From the NCBI GenBank assembly GCA_030063045.1, contig JAQSEB010000072.1:1-64000 (forward strand): a stretch of DNA of 64,000 bases, read 5' to 3'. The notes beneath the pieces were generated by a model, which was given only the letters and a program-made list of their open reading frames with translations, was not told the DNA's origin and made no database searches. Positions 41,068-52,702 of this stretch are shown piece by piece; the first letter of the stretch is position 1, and every line of letters starts with the position of its first letter. Both the position numbers and the translations under genes were made by a program. Source of the DNA: Pratylenchus scribneri (lineage: Eukaryota; Nematoda; Chromadorea; Rhabditida; Pratylenchidae).

Positions 41068-43137
41068 ATTTCCTTTTTCAATATGTACATGCTGTTTCAG
41101 CAATTTATTGCCTGAATTTTTAAAATCTTTCTATTTTCTAATTTATTAAATTTTTTCTGATCTATTCTATCTAATCTATATAATAATTTTATCTTAGACT
41201 ATCTATCTTGTTCCGAAATTTTATTTTTAAAAATTTCGAAAAATCAAAATTTTTAAATTTCCTTTTTCAATATGTACATGCTGTTTCAGCAATTTTTTGC
41301 CTGAATTTTTAAAATCTTTCTATTTTCTAATTTATTAAATTTTTTCTGATCTATTCTATCTAATCTATATAATAATTTTATCTTAGACTATCTATCTTGT
41401 TCCGAAATTTTATTTTTAAAAATTTCGAAAAATCAAAATTTTTATATTTCCTTTTTCAATATGTACATGCTGTTTCAGCAATTTTTTGCCTGAATTTTTA
41501 AAATCTTTCTATTTTCTAATTTATTAAATTTTTTCTGATCTATTCTATCTAATCTATATAATAATTTTATCTTAGATTTTCTATCTTGTTCCGAAATTTT
41601 ATTTTTAAAAATTTCGAAAAATCAAAATTTTTATATTTCCTTTTTCAATATGTACATGCTGTTTCAGCAATTTTTTGCCTGAATTTTCAAAATCTTCTTA
41701 TTTTCTAATTTATTAAATTTTTATAATATATTCTATCTAATCTATATAATAATTTTATCTTAGACTATCTATCTTGTTCCGAAATTTTATTTTTAAAAAT
41801 TTCGAAAAATCAAAATTTTTATATTTCCTTTTTCAATATGTACATGCTGTTTCAGCAATTTATTGCCTGAATTTTTAAAATCTTTCTATTTTCTAATTTA
41901 TTAAATTTTTATAATATATTCTATCTAATCTATATAATAATTTTATCTTAGACTATCTATCTTGTTCCGAAATTTTATTTTTAAAAATTTCGAAAAATCA
42001 AAATTTTTAAATTTCCTTTTTCAATATGTACATGCTGTTTCAGCAATTTATTGCCTGAATTTTCAAAATCTTCTTATTTTCTAATTTATTAAATTTTTAT
42101 AATATATTCTATCTAATCTATATAATAATTTTATCTTAACTATCTATCTTGTTCCGAAATTTTATTTTTAAAAATTTCGAAAAATCAAAATTTTTAAATT
42201 TCCTTTTTCAATATGTACATGCTGTTTCAGCAATTTTTTGGCTGAATTTTCAAAATCTTTCTATTTTCTAATTTATTAAATTTTTATAATATATTCTATC
42301 TAATCTATATAATAATTTTATCTTAGACTATCTATCTTGTTCCGAAATTTTATTTTTAAAAATTTCGAAAAATCAAAATTTTTAAATTTCCTTTTTCAAT
42401 ATGTACATACTGTTTCAGCAATTTTTTGGCTGAATTTTCAAAATCTTTCTATTTTCTAATTTATTAAATTTTTATAATATATTCTATCTAATCTATATAA
42501 TAATTTTATCTTAGACTATCTATCTTGTTCCGAAATTTTATTTTTAAAAATTTCGAAAAATCAAAATTTTTAAATTTCCTTTTTCAATATGTACATACTG
42601 TTTCAGCAATTTTTTGGCTGAATTTTCAAAATCTTTCTATTTTCTAATTTATTAAATTTTTATAATATATTCTATCTAATCTATATAATAATTTTATCTT
42701 AGACTATCTATCTTGTTCCGAAATTTTATTTTTAAAAATTTCGAAAAATCAAAATTTTTAAATTTCCTTTTTCAATATGTACATGCTGTTTCAGCAATTT
42801 GTGAACTGAATTTTCAAAATCTTTCTATTTTCTAATTTATTAAATTTTTATAATATATTCTATCTAATCTATATAATAATTTTATCTTAGACTATCTATC
42901 TTGTTCCGAAATTTTATTTTTAAAAATTTCGAAAAATCAAAATTTTTAAATTTCCTTTTTCAATATGTACATGCTGTTTCAGCAATTTTTTGCCTGAATT
43001 TTTAGAATCTTTCTATTTTCTAATTTATTAAATTTTTATAATATATTCTATCTAATCTATATAATAATTTTATCTTAGACTATCTATCTTGTTCCGAAAT
43101 TTTATTTTTAAAAATTTCGAAAAATCAAAATTTTTAA
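40879..43137. repeat. D-headed block, 12 monomers
   Basis: D, A', T', T', T (CTTCTTA), A, A with the CTTAACTATC deletion (42135), G (ATGCTG), G, G, N, T-aga. It repeats the beginning of the 34475 block. The private CTTAAC deletion is at an offset of 6027 bp (32 monomers) from 36108, while the D copies are 6404 bp (34 monomers) apart, so two monomers were lost or gained between the markers. Confidence 0.75.
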
Positions 43138-43326
43138 ATTTCCTTTTTCAATATGTACATACTGTTTCAGCAATTTTTTGGCTGAATTTTCAAAATCTTC
43201 CTATTTTCTAATTTACTAAATTTTTTATAGTCAATTCTATCTAATCTATATAATAATTTTATATTAGACTTTGAATTTAGTTCCGAAATTTTATTTTTAA
43301 AAATTTCGAAAAATCAAAATTTTTAA
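43138..43326. repeat. D monomer 8
   Basis: Same combination; 2259 bp (12 monomers) after D 7. It begins the interval in which D recurs every 7-8 monomers. Confidence 0.85.
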
Positions 43327-44644
43327 ATTTCCTTTTTCAATATGTACATGCTGTTTCAGCAATTTATTGCCTGAATTTTTAAAATCTTTCTATTTTCTAA
43401 TTTATTAAATTTTTTCTGATCTATTCTATCTAATCTATATAATAATTTTATCTTAGACTATCTATCTTGTTCCGAAATTTTATTTTTAAAAATTTCGAAA
43501 AATCAAAATTTTTAAATTTCCTTTTTCAATATGTACATGCTGTTTCAGCAATTTTTTGCCTGAATTTTTAAAATCTTTCTATTTTCTAATTTATTAAATT
43601 TTTTCTGATCTATTCTATCTAATCTATATAATAATTTTATCTTAGATTTTCTATCTTGTTCCGAAATTTTATTTTTAAAAATTTCGAAAAATCAAAATTT
43701 TTATATTTCCTTTTTCAATATGTACATGCTGTTTCAGCAATTTATTGCCTGAATTTTCAAAATCTTCTTATTTTCTAATTTATTAAATTTTTATAATATA
43801 TTCTATCTAATCTATATAATAATTTTATCTTAGACTATCTATCTTGTTCCGAAATTTTATTTTTAAAAATTTCGAAAAATCAAAATTTTTAAATTTCCTT
43901 TTTCAATATGTACATACTGTTTCAGCAATTTTTTGGCTGAATTTTCAAAATCTTTCTATTTTCTAATTTATTAAATTTTTATAATATATTCTATCTAATC
44001 TATATAATAATTTTATCTTAGACTATCTATCTTGTTCCGAAATTTTATTTTTAAAAATTTCGAAAAATCAAAATTTTTAAATTTCCTTTTTCAATATGTA
44101 CATACTGTTTCAGCAATTTTTTGGCTGAATTTTCAAAATCTTTCTATTTTCTAATTTATTAAATTTTTATAATATATTCTATCTAATCTATATAATAATT
44201 TTATCTTAGACTATCTATCTTGTTCCGAAATTTTATTTTTAAAAATTTCGAAAAATCAAAATTTTTAAATTTCCTTTTTCAATATGTACATGCTGTTTCA
44301 GCAATTTGTGAACTGAATTTTCAAAATCTTTCTATTTTCTAATTTATTAAATTTTTATAATATATTCTATCTAATCTATATAATAATTTTATCTTAGACT
44401 ATCTATCTTGTTCCGAAATTTTATTTTTAAAAATTTCGAAAAATCAAAATTTTTAAATTTCCTTTTTCAATATGTACATGCTGTTTCAGCAATTTTTTGC
44501 CTGAATTTTTAGAATCTTTCTATTTTCTAATTTATTAAATTTTTATAATATATTCTATCTAATCTATATAATAATTTTATCTTAGACTATCTATCTTGTT
44601 CCGAAATTTTATTTTTAAAAATTTCGAAAAATCAAAATTTTTAA

Positions 44645-44833
44645 ATTTCCTTTTTCAATATGTACATACTGTTTCAGCAATTTTTTGGCTGAATTTTCAA
44701 AATCTTCCTATTTTCTAATTTACTAAATTTTTTATAGTCAATTCTATCTAATCTATATAATAATTTTATATTAGACTTTGAATTTAGTTCCGAAATTTTA
44801 TTTTTAAAAATTTCGAAAAATCAAAATTTTTAA
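44645..44833. repeat. D monomer 9
   Basis: Same combination; 1507 bp (8 monomers) after D 8, followed by A', T', A, A, A, A. Confidence 0.85.
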
Positions 44834-45963
44834 ATTTCCTTTTTCAATATGTACATGCTGTTTCAGCAATTTATTGCCTGAATTTTTAAAATCTTTCTAT
44901 TTTCTAATTTATTAAATTTTTTCTGATCTATTCTATCTAATCTATATAATAATTTTATCTTAGACTATCTATCTTGTTCCGAAATTTTATTTTTAAAAAT
45001 TTCGAAAAATCAAAATTTTTAAATTTCCTTTTTCAATATGTACATGCTGTTTCAGCAATTTTTTGCCTGAATTTTTAAAATCTTTCTATTTTCTAATTTA
45101 TTAAATTTTTTCTGATCTATTCTATCTAATCTATATAATAATTTTATCTTAGATTTTCTATCTTGTTCCGAAATTTTATTTTTAAAAATTTCGAAAAATC
45201 AAAATTTTTATATTTCCTTTTTCAATATGTACATGCTGTTTCAGCAATTTATTGCCTGAATTTTCAAAATCTTCTTATTTTCTAATTTATTAAATTTTTA
45301 TAATATATTCTATCTAATCTATATAATAATTTTATCTTAGACTATCTATCTTGTTCCGAAATTTTATTTTTAAAAATTTCGAAAAATCAAAATTTTTATA
45401 TTTCCTTTTTCAATATGTACATGCTGTTTCAGCAATTTATTGCCTGAATTTTTAAAATCTTTCTATTTTCTAATTTATTAAATTTTTATAATATATTCTA
45501 TCTAATCTATATAATAATTTTATCTTAGACTATCTATCTTGTTCCGAAATTTTATTTTTAAAAATTTCGAAAAATCAAAATTTTTAAATTTCCTTTTTCA
45601 ATATGTACATGCTGTTTCAGCAATTTATTGCCTGAATTTTCAAAATCTTCTTATTTTCTAATTTATTAAATTTTTATAATATATTCTATCTAATCTATAT
45701 AATAATTTTATCTTAGACTATCTATCTTGTTCCGAAATTTTATTTTTAAAAATTTCGAAAAATCAAAATTTTTAAATTTCCTTTTTCAATATGTACATGC
45801 TGTTTCAGCAATTTATTGCCTGAATTTTCAAAATCTTCTTATTTTCTAATTTATTAAATTTTTATAATATATTCTATCTAATCTATATAATAATTTTATC
45901 TTAGACTATCTATCTTGTTCCGAAATTTTATTTTTAAAAATTTCGAAAAATCAAAATTTTTAA

Positions 45964-46152
45964 ATTTCCTTTTTCAATATGTACATACTGTTTCAGCAAT
46001 TTTTTGGCTGAATTTTCAAAATCTTCCTATTTTCTAATTTACTAAATTTTTTATAGTCAATTCTATCTAATCTATATAATAATTTTATATTAGACTTTGA
46101 ATTTAGTTCCGAAATTTTATTTTTAAAAATTTCGAAAAATCAAAATTTTTAA
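45964..46152. repeat. D monomer 10
   Basis: Same combination; 1319 bp (7 monomers) after D 9. Here the following copies are A, A rather than A', T'. Confidence 0.85.
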
Positions 46153-47280
46153 ATTTCCTTTTTCAATATGTACATGCTGTTTCAGCAATTTATTGCCTGA
46201 ATTTTTAAAATCTTTCTATTTTCTAATTTATTAAATTTTTATAATATATTCTATCTAATCTATATAATAATTTTATCTTAGACTATCTATCTTGTTCCGA
46301 AATTTTATTTTTAAAAATTTCGAAAAATCAAAATTTTTAAATTTCCTTTTTCAATATGTACATGCTGTTTCAGCAATTTATTGCCTGAATTTTCAAAATC
46401 TTCTTATTTTCTAATTTATTAAATTTTTATAATATATTCTATCTAATCTATATAATAATTTTATCTTAGACTATCTATCTTGTTCCGAAATTTTATTTTT
46501 AAAAATTTCGAAAAATCAAAATTTTTAAATTTCCTTTTTCAATATGTACATGCTGTTTCAGCAATTTGTGAACTGAATTTTCAAAATCTTTCTATTTTCT
46601 AATTTATTAAATTTTTATAATATATTCTATCTAATCTATATAATAATTTTATCTTAGACTATCTATCTTGTTCCGAAATTTTATTTTTAAAAATTTCGAA
46701 AAATCAAAATTTTTAAATTTCCTTTTTCAATATGTACATACTGTTTCAGCAATTTTTTGGCTGAATTTTCAAAATCTTTCTATTTTCTAATTTATTAAAT
46801 TTTTATAATATATTCTATCTAATCTATATAATAATTTTATCTTAGACTATCTATCTTGTTCCGAAATTTTATTTTTAAAAATTTCGAAAAATCAAAATTT
46901 TTAAATTTCCTTTTTCAATATGTACATGCTGTTTCAGCAATTTGTGAACTGAATTTTCAAAATCTTTCTATTTTCTAATTTATTAAATTTTTATAATATA
47001 TTCTATCTAATCTATATAATAATTTTATCTTAGACTATCTATCTTGTTCCGAAATTTTATTTTTAAAAATTTCGAAAAATCAAAATTTTTAAATTTCCTT
47101 TTTCAATATGTACATGCTGTTTCAGCAATTTTTTGCCTGAATTTTTAGAATCTTTCTATTTTCTAATTTATTAAATTTTTATAATATATTCTATCTAATC
47201 TATATAATAATTTTATCTTAGACTATCTATCTTGTTCCGAAATTTTATTTTTAAAAATTTCGAAAAATCAAAATTTTTAA

Positions 47281-47469
47281 ATTTCCTTTTTCAATATGTA
47301 CATACTGTTTAAGCAATTTTTTGGCTGAATTTTCAAAATCTTCCTATTTTCTAATTTACTAAATTTTTTATAGTCAATTCTATCTAATCTATATAATAAT
47401 TTTATCTTAGATTTTCTATCTTGTTCCGAAATTTTATTTTTAAAAATTTCGAAAAATCAAAATTTTTAT
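47281..47469. repeat. Chimeric D monomer (D head, A tail)
   Basis: The first part is D (ACATACTG, GGCTG, CTTCCTA, TTACTAAA, AGTCAATTCT). The 3' part is not GAATTTAG but CTTAGATTTTCTATCTTG with tail TATATTT, as in A monomers. The switch lies in the shared TCTATATAATAATTTTAT stretch, around 47385-47405. It also carries TTTAAGC instead of TTTCAGC near 47308, breaking the left arm of the TTCAG dyad. Crossing-over or conversion between a D and an A copy is the simplest origin. Confidence 0.8.
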
Positions 47470-48597
47470 ATTTCCTTTTTCAATATGTACATGCTGTTTC
47501 AGCAATTTATTGCCTGAATTTTCAAAATCTTCTTATTTTCTAATTTATTAAATTTTTATAATATATTCTATCTAATCTATATAATAATTTTATCTTAGAC
47601 TATCTATCTTGTTCCGAAATTTTATTTTTAAAAATTTCGAAAAATCAAAATTTTTATATTTCCTTTTTCAATATGTACATGCTGTTTCAGCAATTTATTG
47701 CCTGAATTTTTAAAATCTTTCTATTTTCTAATTTATTAAATTTTTATAATATATTCTATCTAATCTATATAATAATTTTATCTTAGACTATCTATCTTGT
47801 TCCGAAATTTTATTTTTAAAAATTTCGAAAAATCAAAATTTTTAAATTTCCTTTTTCAATATGTACATGCTGTTTCAGCAATTTATTGCCTGAATTTTCA
47901 AAATCTTCTTATTTTCTAATTTATTAAATTTTTATAATATATTCTATCTAATCTATATAATAATTTTATCTTAGACTATCTATCTTGTTCCGAAATTTTA
48001 TTTTTAAAAATTTCGAAAAATCAAAATTTTTAAATTTCCTTTTTCAATATGTACATGCTGTTTCAGCAATTTGTGAACTGAATTTTCAAAATCTTTCTAT
48101 TTTCTAATTTATTAAATTTTTATAATATATTCTATCTAATCTATATAATAATTTTATCTTAGACTATCTATCTTGTTCCGAAATTTTATTTTTAAAAATT
48201 TCGAAAAATCAAAATTTTTAAATTTCCTTTTTCAATATGTACATGCTGTTTCAGCAATTTGTGAACTGAATTTTCAAAATCTTTCTATTTTCTAATTTAT
48301 TAAATTTTTATAATATATTCTATCTAATCTATATAATAATTTTATCTTAGACTATCTATCTTGTTCCGAAATTTTATTTTTAAAAATTTCGAAAAATCAA
48401 AATTTTTAAATTTCCTTTTTCAATATGTACATGCTGTTTCAGCAATTTGTGAACTGAATTTTCAAAATCTTTCTATTTTCTAATTTATTAAATTTTTATA
48501 ATATATTCTATCTAATCTATATAATAATTTTATCTTAGACTATCTATCTTGTTCCGAAATTTTATTTTTAAAAATTTCGAAAAATCAAAATTTTTAA

Positions 48598-48786
48598 ATT
48601 TCCTTTTTCAATATGTACATACTGTTTCAGCAATTTTTTGGCTGAATTTTCAAAATCTTCCTATTTTCTAATTTACTAAATTTTTTATAGTCAATTCTAT
48701 CTAATCTATATAATAATTTTATATTAGACTTTGAATTTAGTTCCGAAATTTTATTTTTAAAAATTTCGAAAAATCAAAATTTTTAA
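48598..48786. repeat. D monomer 11 (last complete D)
   Basis: Complete D combination; 1317 bp (7 monomers) after the chimeric D. Followed by A', T', A, A and then the disrupted junction at 49541-50514. Confidence 0.85.
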
Positions 48787-49728
48787 ATTTCCTTTTTCAA
48801 TATGTACATGCTGTTTCAGCAATTTATTGCCTGAATTTTTAAAATCTTTCTATTTTCTAATTTATTAAATTTTTTCTGATCTATTCTATCTAATCTATAT
48901 AATAATTTTATCTTAGACTATCCATCTTGTTCCGAAATTTTATTTTTAAAAATTTCGAAAAATCAAAATTTTTAAATTTCCTTTTTCAATATGTACATGC
49001 TGTTTCAGCAATTTTTTGCCTGAATTTTTAAAATCTTTCTATTTTCTAATTTATTAAATTTTTTCTGATCTATTCTATCTAATCTATATAATAATTTTAT
49101 CTTAGATTTTCTATCTTGTTCCGAAATTTTATTTTTAAAAATTTCGAAAAATCAAAATTTTTATATTTCCTTTTTCAATATGTACATGCTGTTTCAGCAA
49201 TTTATTGCCTGAATTTTCAAAATCTTCTTATTTTCTAATTTATTAAATTTTTATAATATATTCTATCTAATCTATATAATAATTTTATCTTAGACTATCT
49301 ATCTTGTTCCGAAATTTTATTTTTAAAAATTTCGAAAAATCAAAATTTTTATATTTCCTTTTTCAATATGTACATGCTGTTTCAGCAATTTATTGCCTGA
49401 ATTTTTAAAATCTTTCTATTTTCTAATTTATTAAATTTTTATAATATATTCTATCTAATCTATATAATAATTTTATCTTAGACTATCTATCTTGTTCCGA
49501 AATTTTATTTTTAAAAATTTCGAAAAATCAAAATTTTTAAATTTCCTTTTTCAATATGTACATGCTGTTTCAGCAATTTATTGCCTGAATTTTCAAAATC
49601 TTCTTATTTTCTAATTTATTAAATTTTTATAGTCAATTCTATCTAATCTATATAATAATTTTATCTTAGACTTTCTATCTTGTTCCGAAATTTTATTTTT
49701 AAAAATTTCGAAAAATCAAAATTTCAAA

Positions 49729-49828
49729 ATTTCCTTTTTCAATATGTACATGCTGTTTTTTTATCTTAGATTTTCTATCTTGTTCCGAAATTTTATTTTT
49801 AAAAATTTCGAAAAATCAAAATTTTTAT
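49729..49828. repeat. Truncated monomer, 100 bp
   Basis: Begins normally to ATGCTGTTT and then passes directly into TTTTATCTTAGATTTTC, so about 88 bp containing the TTCAG dyad and the middle block are missing. The join lies in a T-run near 49757-49763. Confidence 0.9.
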
Positions 49829-50394
49829 ATTTCCTTTTTCAATATGTACATACTGTTTCAGCAATTTATTGCCTGAATTTTTAAAATCTTTCTATTTTCT
49901 AATTTATTAAATTTTTTATAGTCAATTCTATCTAATCTATATAATAATTTTATATTAGACTTTGAATTTAGTTCCGAAATTTTATTTTTAAAAATTTCGA
50001 AAAATCAAAATTTTTAAATTTCCTTTTTCAATATGTACATGCTGTTTCAGCAATTTTTTGCCTGAATTTTCAAAATCTTCCTATTTTCTAATTTACTAAA
50101 TTTTTTATAGTCAATTCTATCTAATCTATATAATAATTTTATATTAGACTTTGAATTTAGTTCCGAAATTTTATTTTTAAAAATTTCGAAAAATCAAAAT
50201 TTTTAAATTTCCTTTTTCAATATGTACATGCTGTTTCAGCAATTTATTGCCTGAATTTTCAAAATCTTCTTATTTTCTAATTTATTAAATTTTTATAATA
50301 TATTCTATCTAATCTATATAATAATTTTATCTTTGACTTTCTATCTTGTTCCGAAATTTTATTTTTAAAAATTTCGAAAAATCAAAATTTTTAA

Positions 50395-50514
50395 ATTTCC
50401 TTTTTCAATATGTACATACTGTTTCAGCAATTTTTTGGCTGAATTTTTATCTTTGACTTTCTATCTTGTTCCGAAATTTTATTTTTAAAAATTTCGAAAA
50501 ATCAAAATTTCAAA
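50395..50514. repeat. Truncated monomer, 120 bp (first copy)
   Basis: GGCTGAATTTT joins directly to TATCTTTGACTTTC; about 69 bp are missing. Both original edges contain AATTTT, so replication slippage or exchange at that short homology is likely. This copy has ACATACTG in its head. Confidence 0.9.
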
Positions 50515-52582
50515 ATTTCCTTTTTCAATATGTACATGCTGTTTCAGCAATTTTTTGGCTGAATTTTCAAAATCTTCCTATTTTCTAATTTATTAAATTT
50601 TTATAGTCAATTCTATCTAATCTATATAATAATTTTATCTTTGACTTTCTATCTTGTTCCGAAATTTTATTTTTAAAAATTTCGAAAAATCAAAATTTTT
50701 AAATTTCCTTTTTCAATATGTACATGCTGTTTCAGCAATTTGTGAACTGAATTTTCATAATCTTTCTATTTTCTAATTTCTTAAATTTTTATAGTCAATT
50801 CTATCTAATCTATATAATAATTTTATCTTAGACTTTCTATCTTGTTCCGAAATTTTATTTTTAAAAATTTCGAAAAATCAAAATTTCAAAATTTCCTTTT
50901 TCAATATGTACATGTTGTTTCAGCAATTTTTTGGCTGAATTTTCAAAATCTTCCTATTTTCTAATTTATTAAATTTTTATAGTCAATTCTATCTAATCTA
51001 TATAATAATTTTATCTTTGACTTTCTATCTTGTTCCGAAATTTTATTTTTAAAAATTTCGAAAAATCAAAATTTTTAAATTTCCTTTTTCAATATGTACA
51101 TGCTGTTTCAGCAATTTGTGAACTGAATTTTCATAATCTTTCTATTTTCTAATTTCTTAAATTTTTATAGTCAATTCTATCTAATCTATATAATAATTTT
51201 ATCTTAGACTTTCTATCTTGTTCCGAAATTTTATTTTTAAAAATTTCGAAAAATCAAAATTTTTAAATTTCCTTTTTCAATATGTACATGCTGTTTCAGC
51301 AATTTGTGAACTGAATTTTCATAATCTTTCTATTTTCTAATTTCTTAAATTTTTATAGTCAATTCTATCTAATCTATATAATAATTTTATCTTAGACTTT
51401 CTATCTTGTTCCGAAATTTTATTTTTAAAAATTTCGAAAAATCAAAATTTCAAAATTTCCTTTTTCAATATGTACATGCTGTTTCAGCAATTTTTTGGCT
51501 GAATTTTCAAAATCTTCCTATTTTCTAATTTATTAAATTTTTATAGTCAATTCTATCTAATCTATATAATAATTTTATCTTTGACTTTCTATCTTGTTCC
51601 GAAATTTTATTTTTAAAAATTTCGAAAAATCAAAATTTTTAAATTTCCTTTTTCAATATGTACATGCTGTTTCAGCAATTTGTGAACTGAATTTTCATAA
51701 TCTTTCTATTTTCTAATTTCTTAAATTTTTATAGTCAATTCTATCTAATCTATATAATAATTTTATCTTAGACTTTCTATCTTGTTCCGAAATTTTATTT
51801 TTAAAAATTTCGAAAAATCAAAATTTCAAAATTTCCTTTTTCAATATGTACATGCTGTTTCAGCAATTTTTTGGCTGAATTTTCAAAATCTTCCTATTTT
51901 CTAATTTATTAAATTTTTATAGTCAATTCTATCTAATCTATATAATAATTTTATCTTTGACTTTCTATCTTGTTCCGAAATTTTATTTTTAAAAATTTCG
52001 AAAAATCAAAATTTTTAAATTTCCTTTTTCAATATGTACATGCTGTTTCAGCAATTTGTGAACTGAATTTTCATAATCTTTCTATTTTCTAATTTCTTAA
52101 ATTTTTATAGTCAATTCTATCTAATCTATATAATAATTTTATCTTTGACTTTCTATCTTGTTCCGAAATTTTATTTTTAAAAATTTCGAAAAATCAAAAT
52201 TTCAAAATTTCCTTTTTCAATATGTACATGCTGTTTCAGCAATTTTTTGGCTGAATTTTCAAAATCTTCCTATTTTCTAATTTATTAAATTTTTATAGTC
52301 AATTCTATCTAATCTATATAATAATTTTATCTTTGACTTTCTATCTTGTTCCGAAATTTTATTTTTAAAAATTTCGAAAAATCAAAATTTTTAAATTTCC
52401 TTTTTCAATATGTACATGCTGTTTCAGCAATTTGTGAACTGAATTTTCATAATCTTTCTATTTTCTAATTTCTTAAATTTTTATAGTCAATTCTATCTAA
52501 TCTATATAATAATTTTATCTTAGACTTTCTATCTTGTTCCGAAATTTTATTTTTAAAAATTTCGAAAAATCAAAATTTCAAA
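50515..52582. repeat. 376-bp dimer higher-order repeat (G, N)
   Basis: Two monomer types alternate. The G type has CTTCCTA, TTTATTAAATTTTTATAG, CTTTGAC (TAG lost) and tail TTTTTAAATTT. The N type has CATAATC, TTTCTTAAATTT, mostly CTTAGAC and tail TTTCAAAATTT. G copies start at 50515, 50891, 51455, 51831 and 52207; the 564-bp step contains one extra N. The following marker copy at 52583 is the truncated one. Confidence 0.85.
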
Positions 52583-52702
52583 ATTTCCTTTTTCAATATG
52601 TACATGCTGTTTCAGCAATTTTTTGGCTGAATTTTTATCTTTGACTTTCTATCTTGTTCCGAAATTTTATTTTTAAAAATTTCGAAAAATCAAAATTTCA
52701 AA
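52583..52702. repeat. Truncated monomer, 120 bp (second copy)
   Basis: Same breakpoint sequence (GGCTGAATTTTTATCTTTGAC) and same length as the copy at 50395, 2188 bp downstream, but with ACATGCTG in the head. The identical join implies that one event was copied, followed by conversion of the head, unless the join is a recurrent hotspot. Confidence 0.9.

Larger units (their letters stand above)
15650..47280. repeat. Range of TTTAGAATC-bearing T monomers
   Basis: The change TTTAAAATC to TTTAGAATC in T monomers is first seen near 15693 and last near 47148, and not outside this range. Copies often come in pairs, the first with GACTATC and the second with GATTTTC. The restricted range makes this variant a useful marker of the central expansion. 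Confidence 0.75.
43138..48597. repeat. Four D-headed units of 7-8 monomers
   Basis: Units: 43138-44644 (1507 bp: D, A', T', A, G, G, N, T-aga); 44645-45963 (1319 bp: D, A', T', A, A, A, A); 45964-47280 (1317 bp: D, A, A, N, G, N, T-aga); 47281-48597 (1317 bp: chimeric D, A, A, A, N, N, N). The length is regular but the internal order is shuffled, so length regularity and content regularity are separated here. Confidence 0.75.
49541..50514. repeat. Disrupted junction between central array and zone II
   Basis: Within one kilobase there are: an A copy with the zone II block AGTCAATTCT (49541); a 100-bp truncated copy (49729); a copy joining an A' head to D-type AGTCAATTCT and GAATTTAG (49829-50017); a T-headed D (50018-50206); an A copy with CTTTGAC (50207); and a 120-bp truncated copy (50395). 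To the left ATAAT/CTGAT monomers dominate; to the right G/AGTCAATTCT monomers dominate. I read it as a recombination boundary between two array lineages. Confidence 0.8.
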
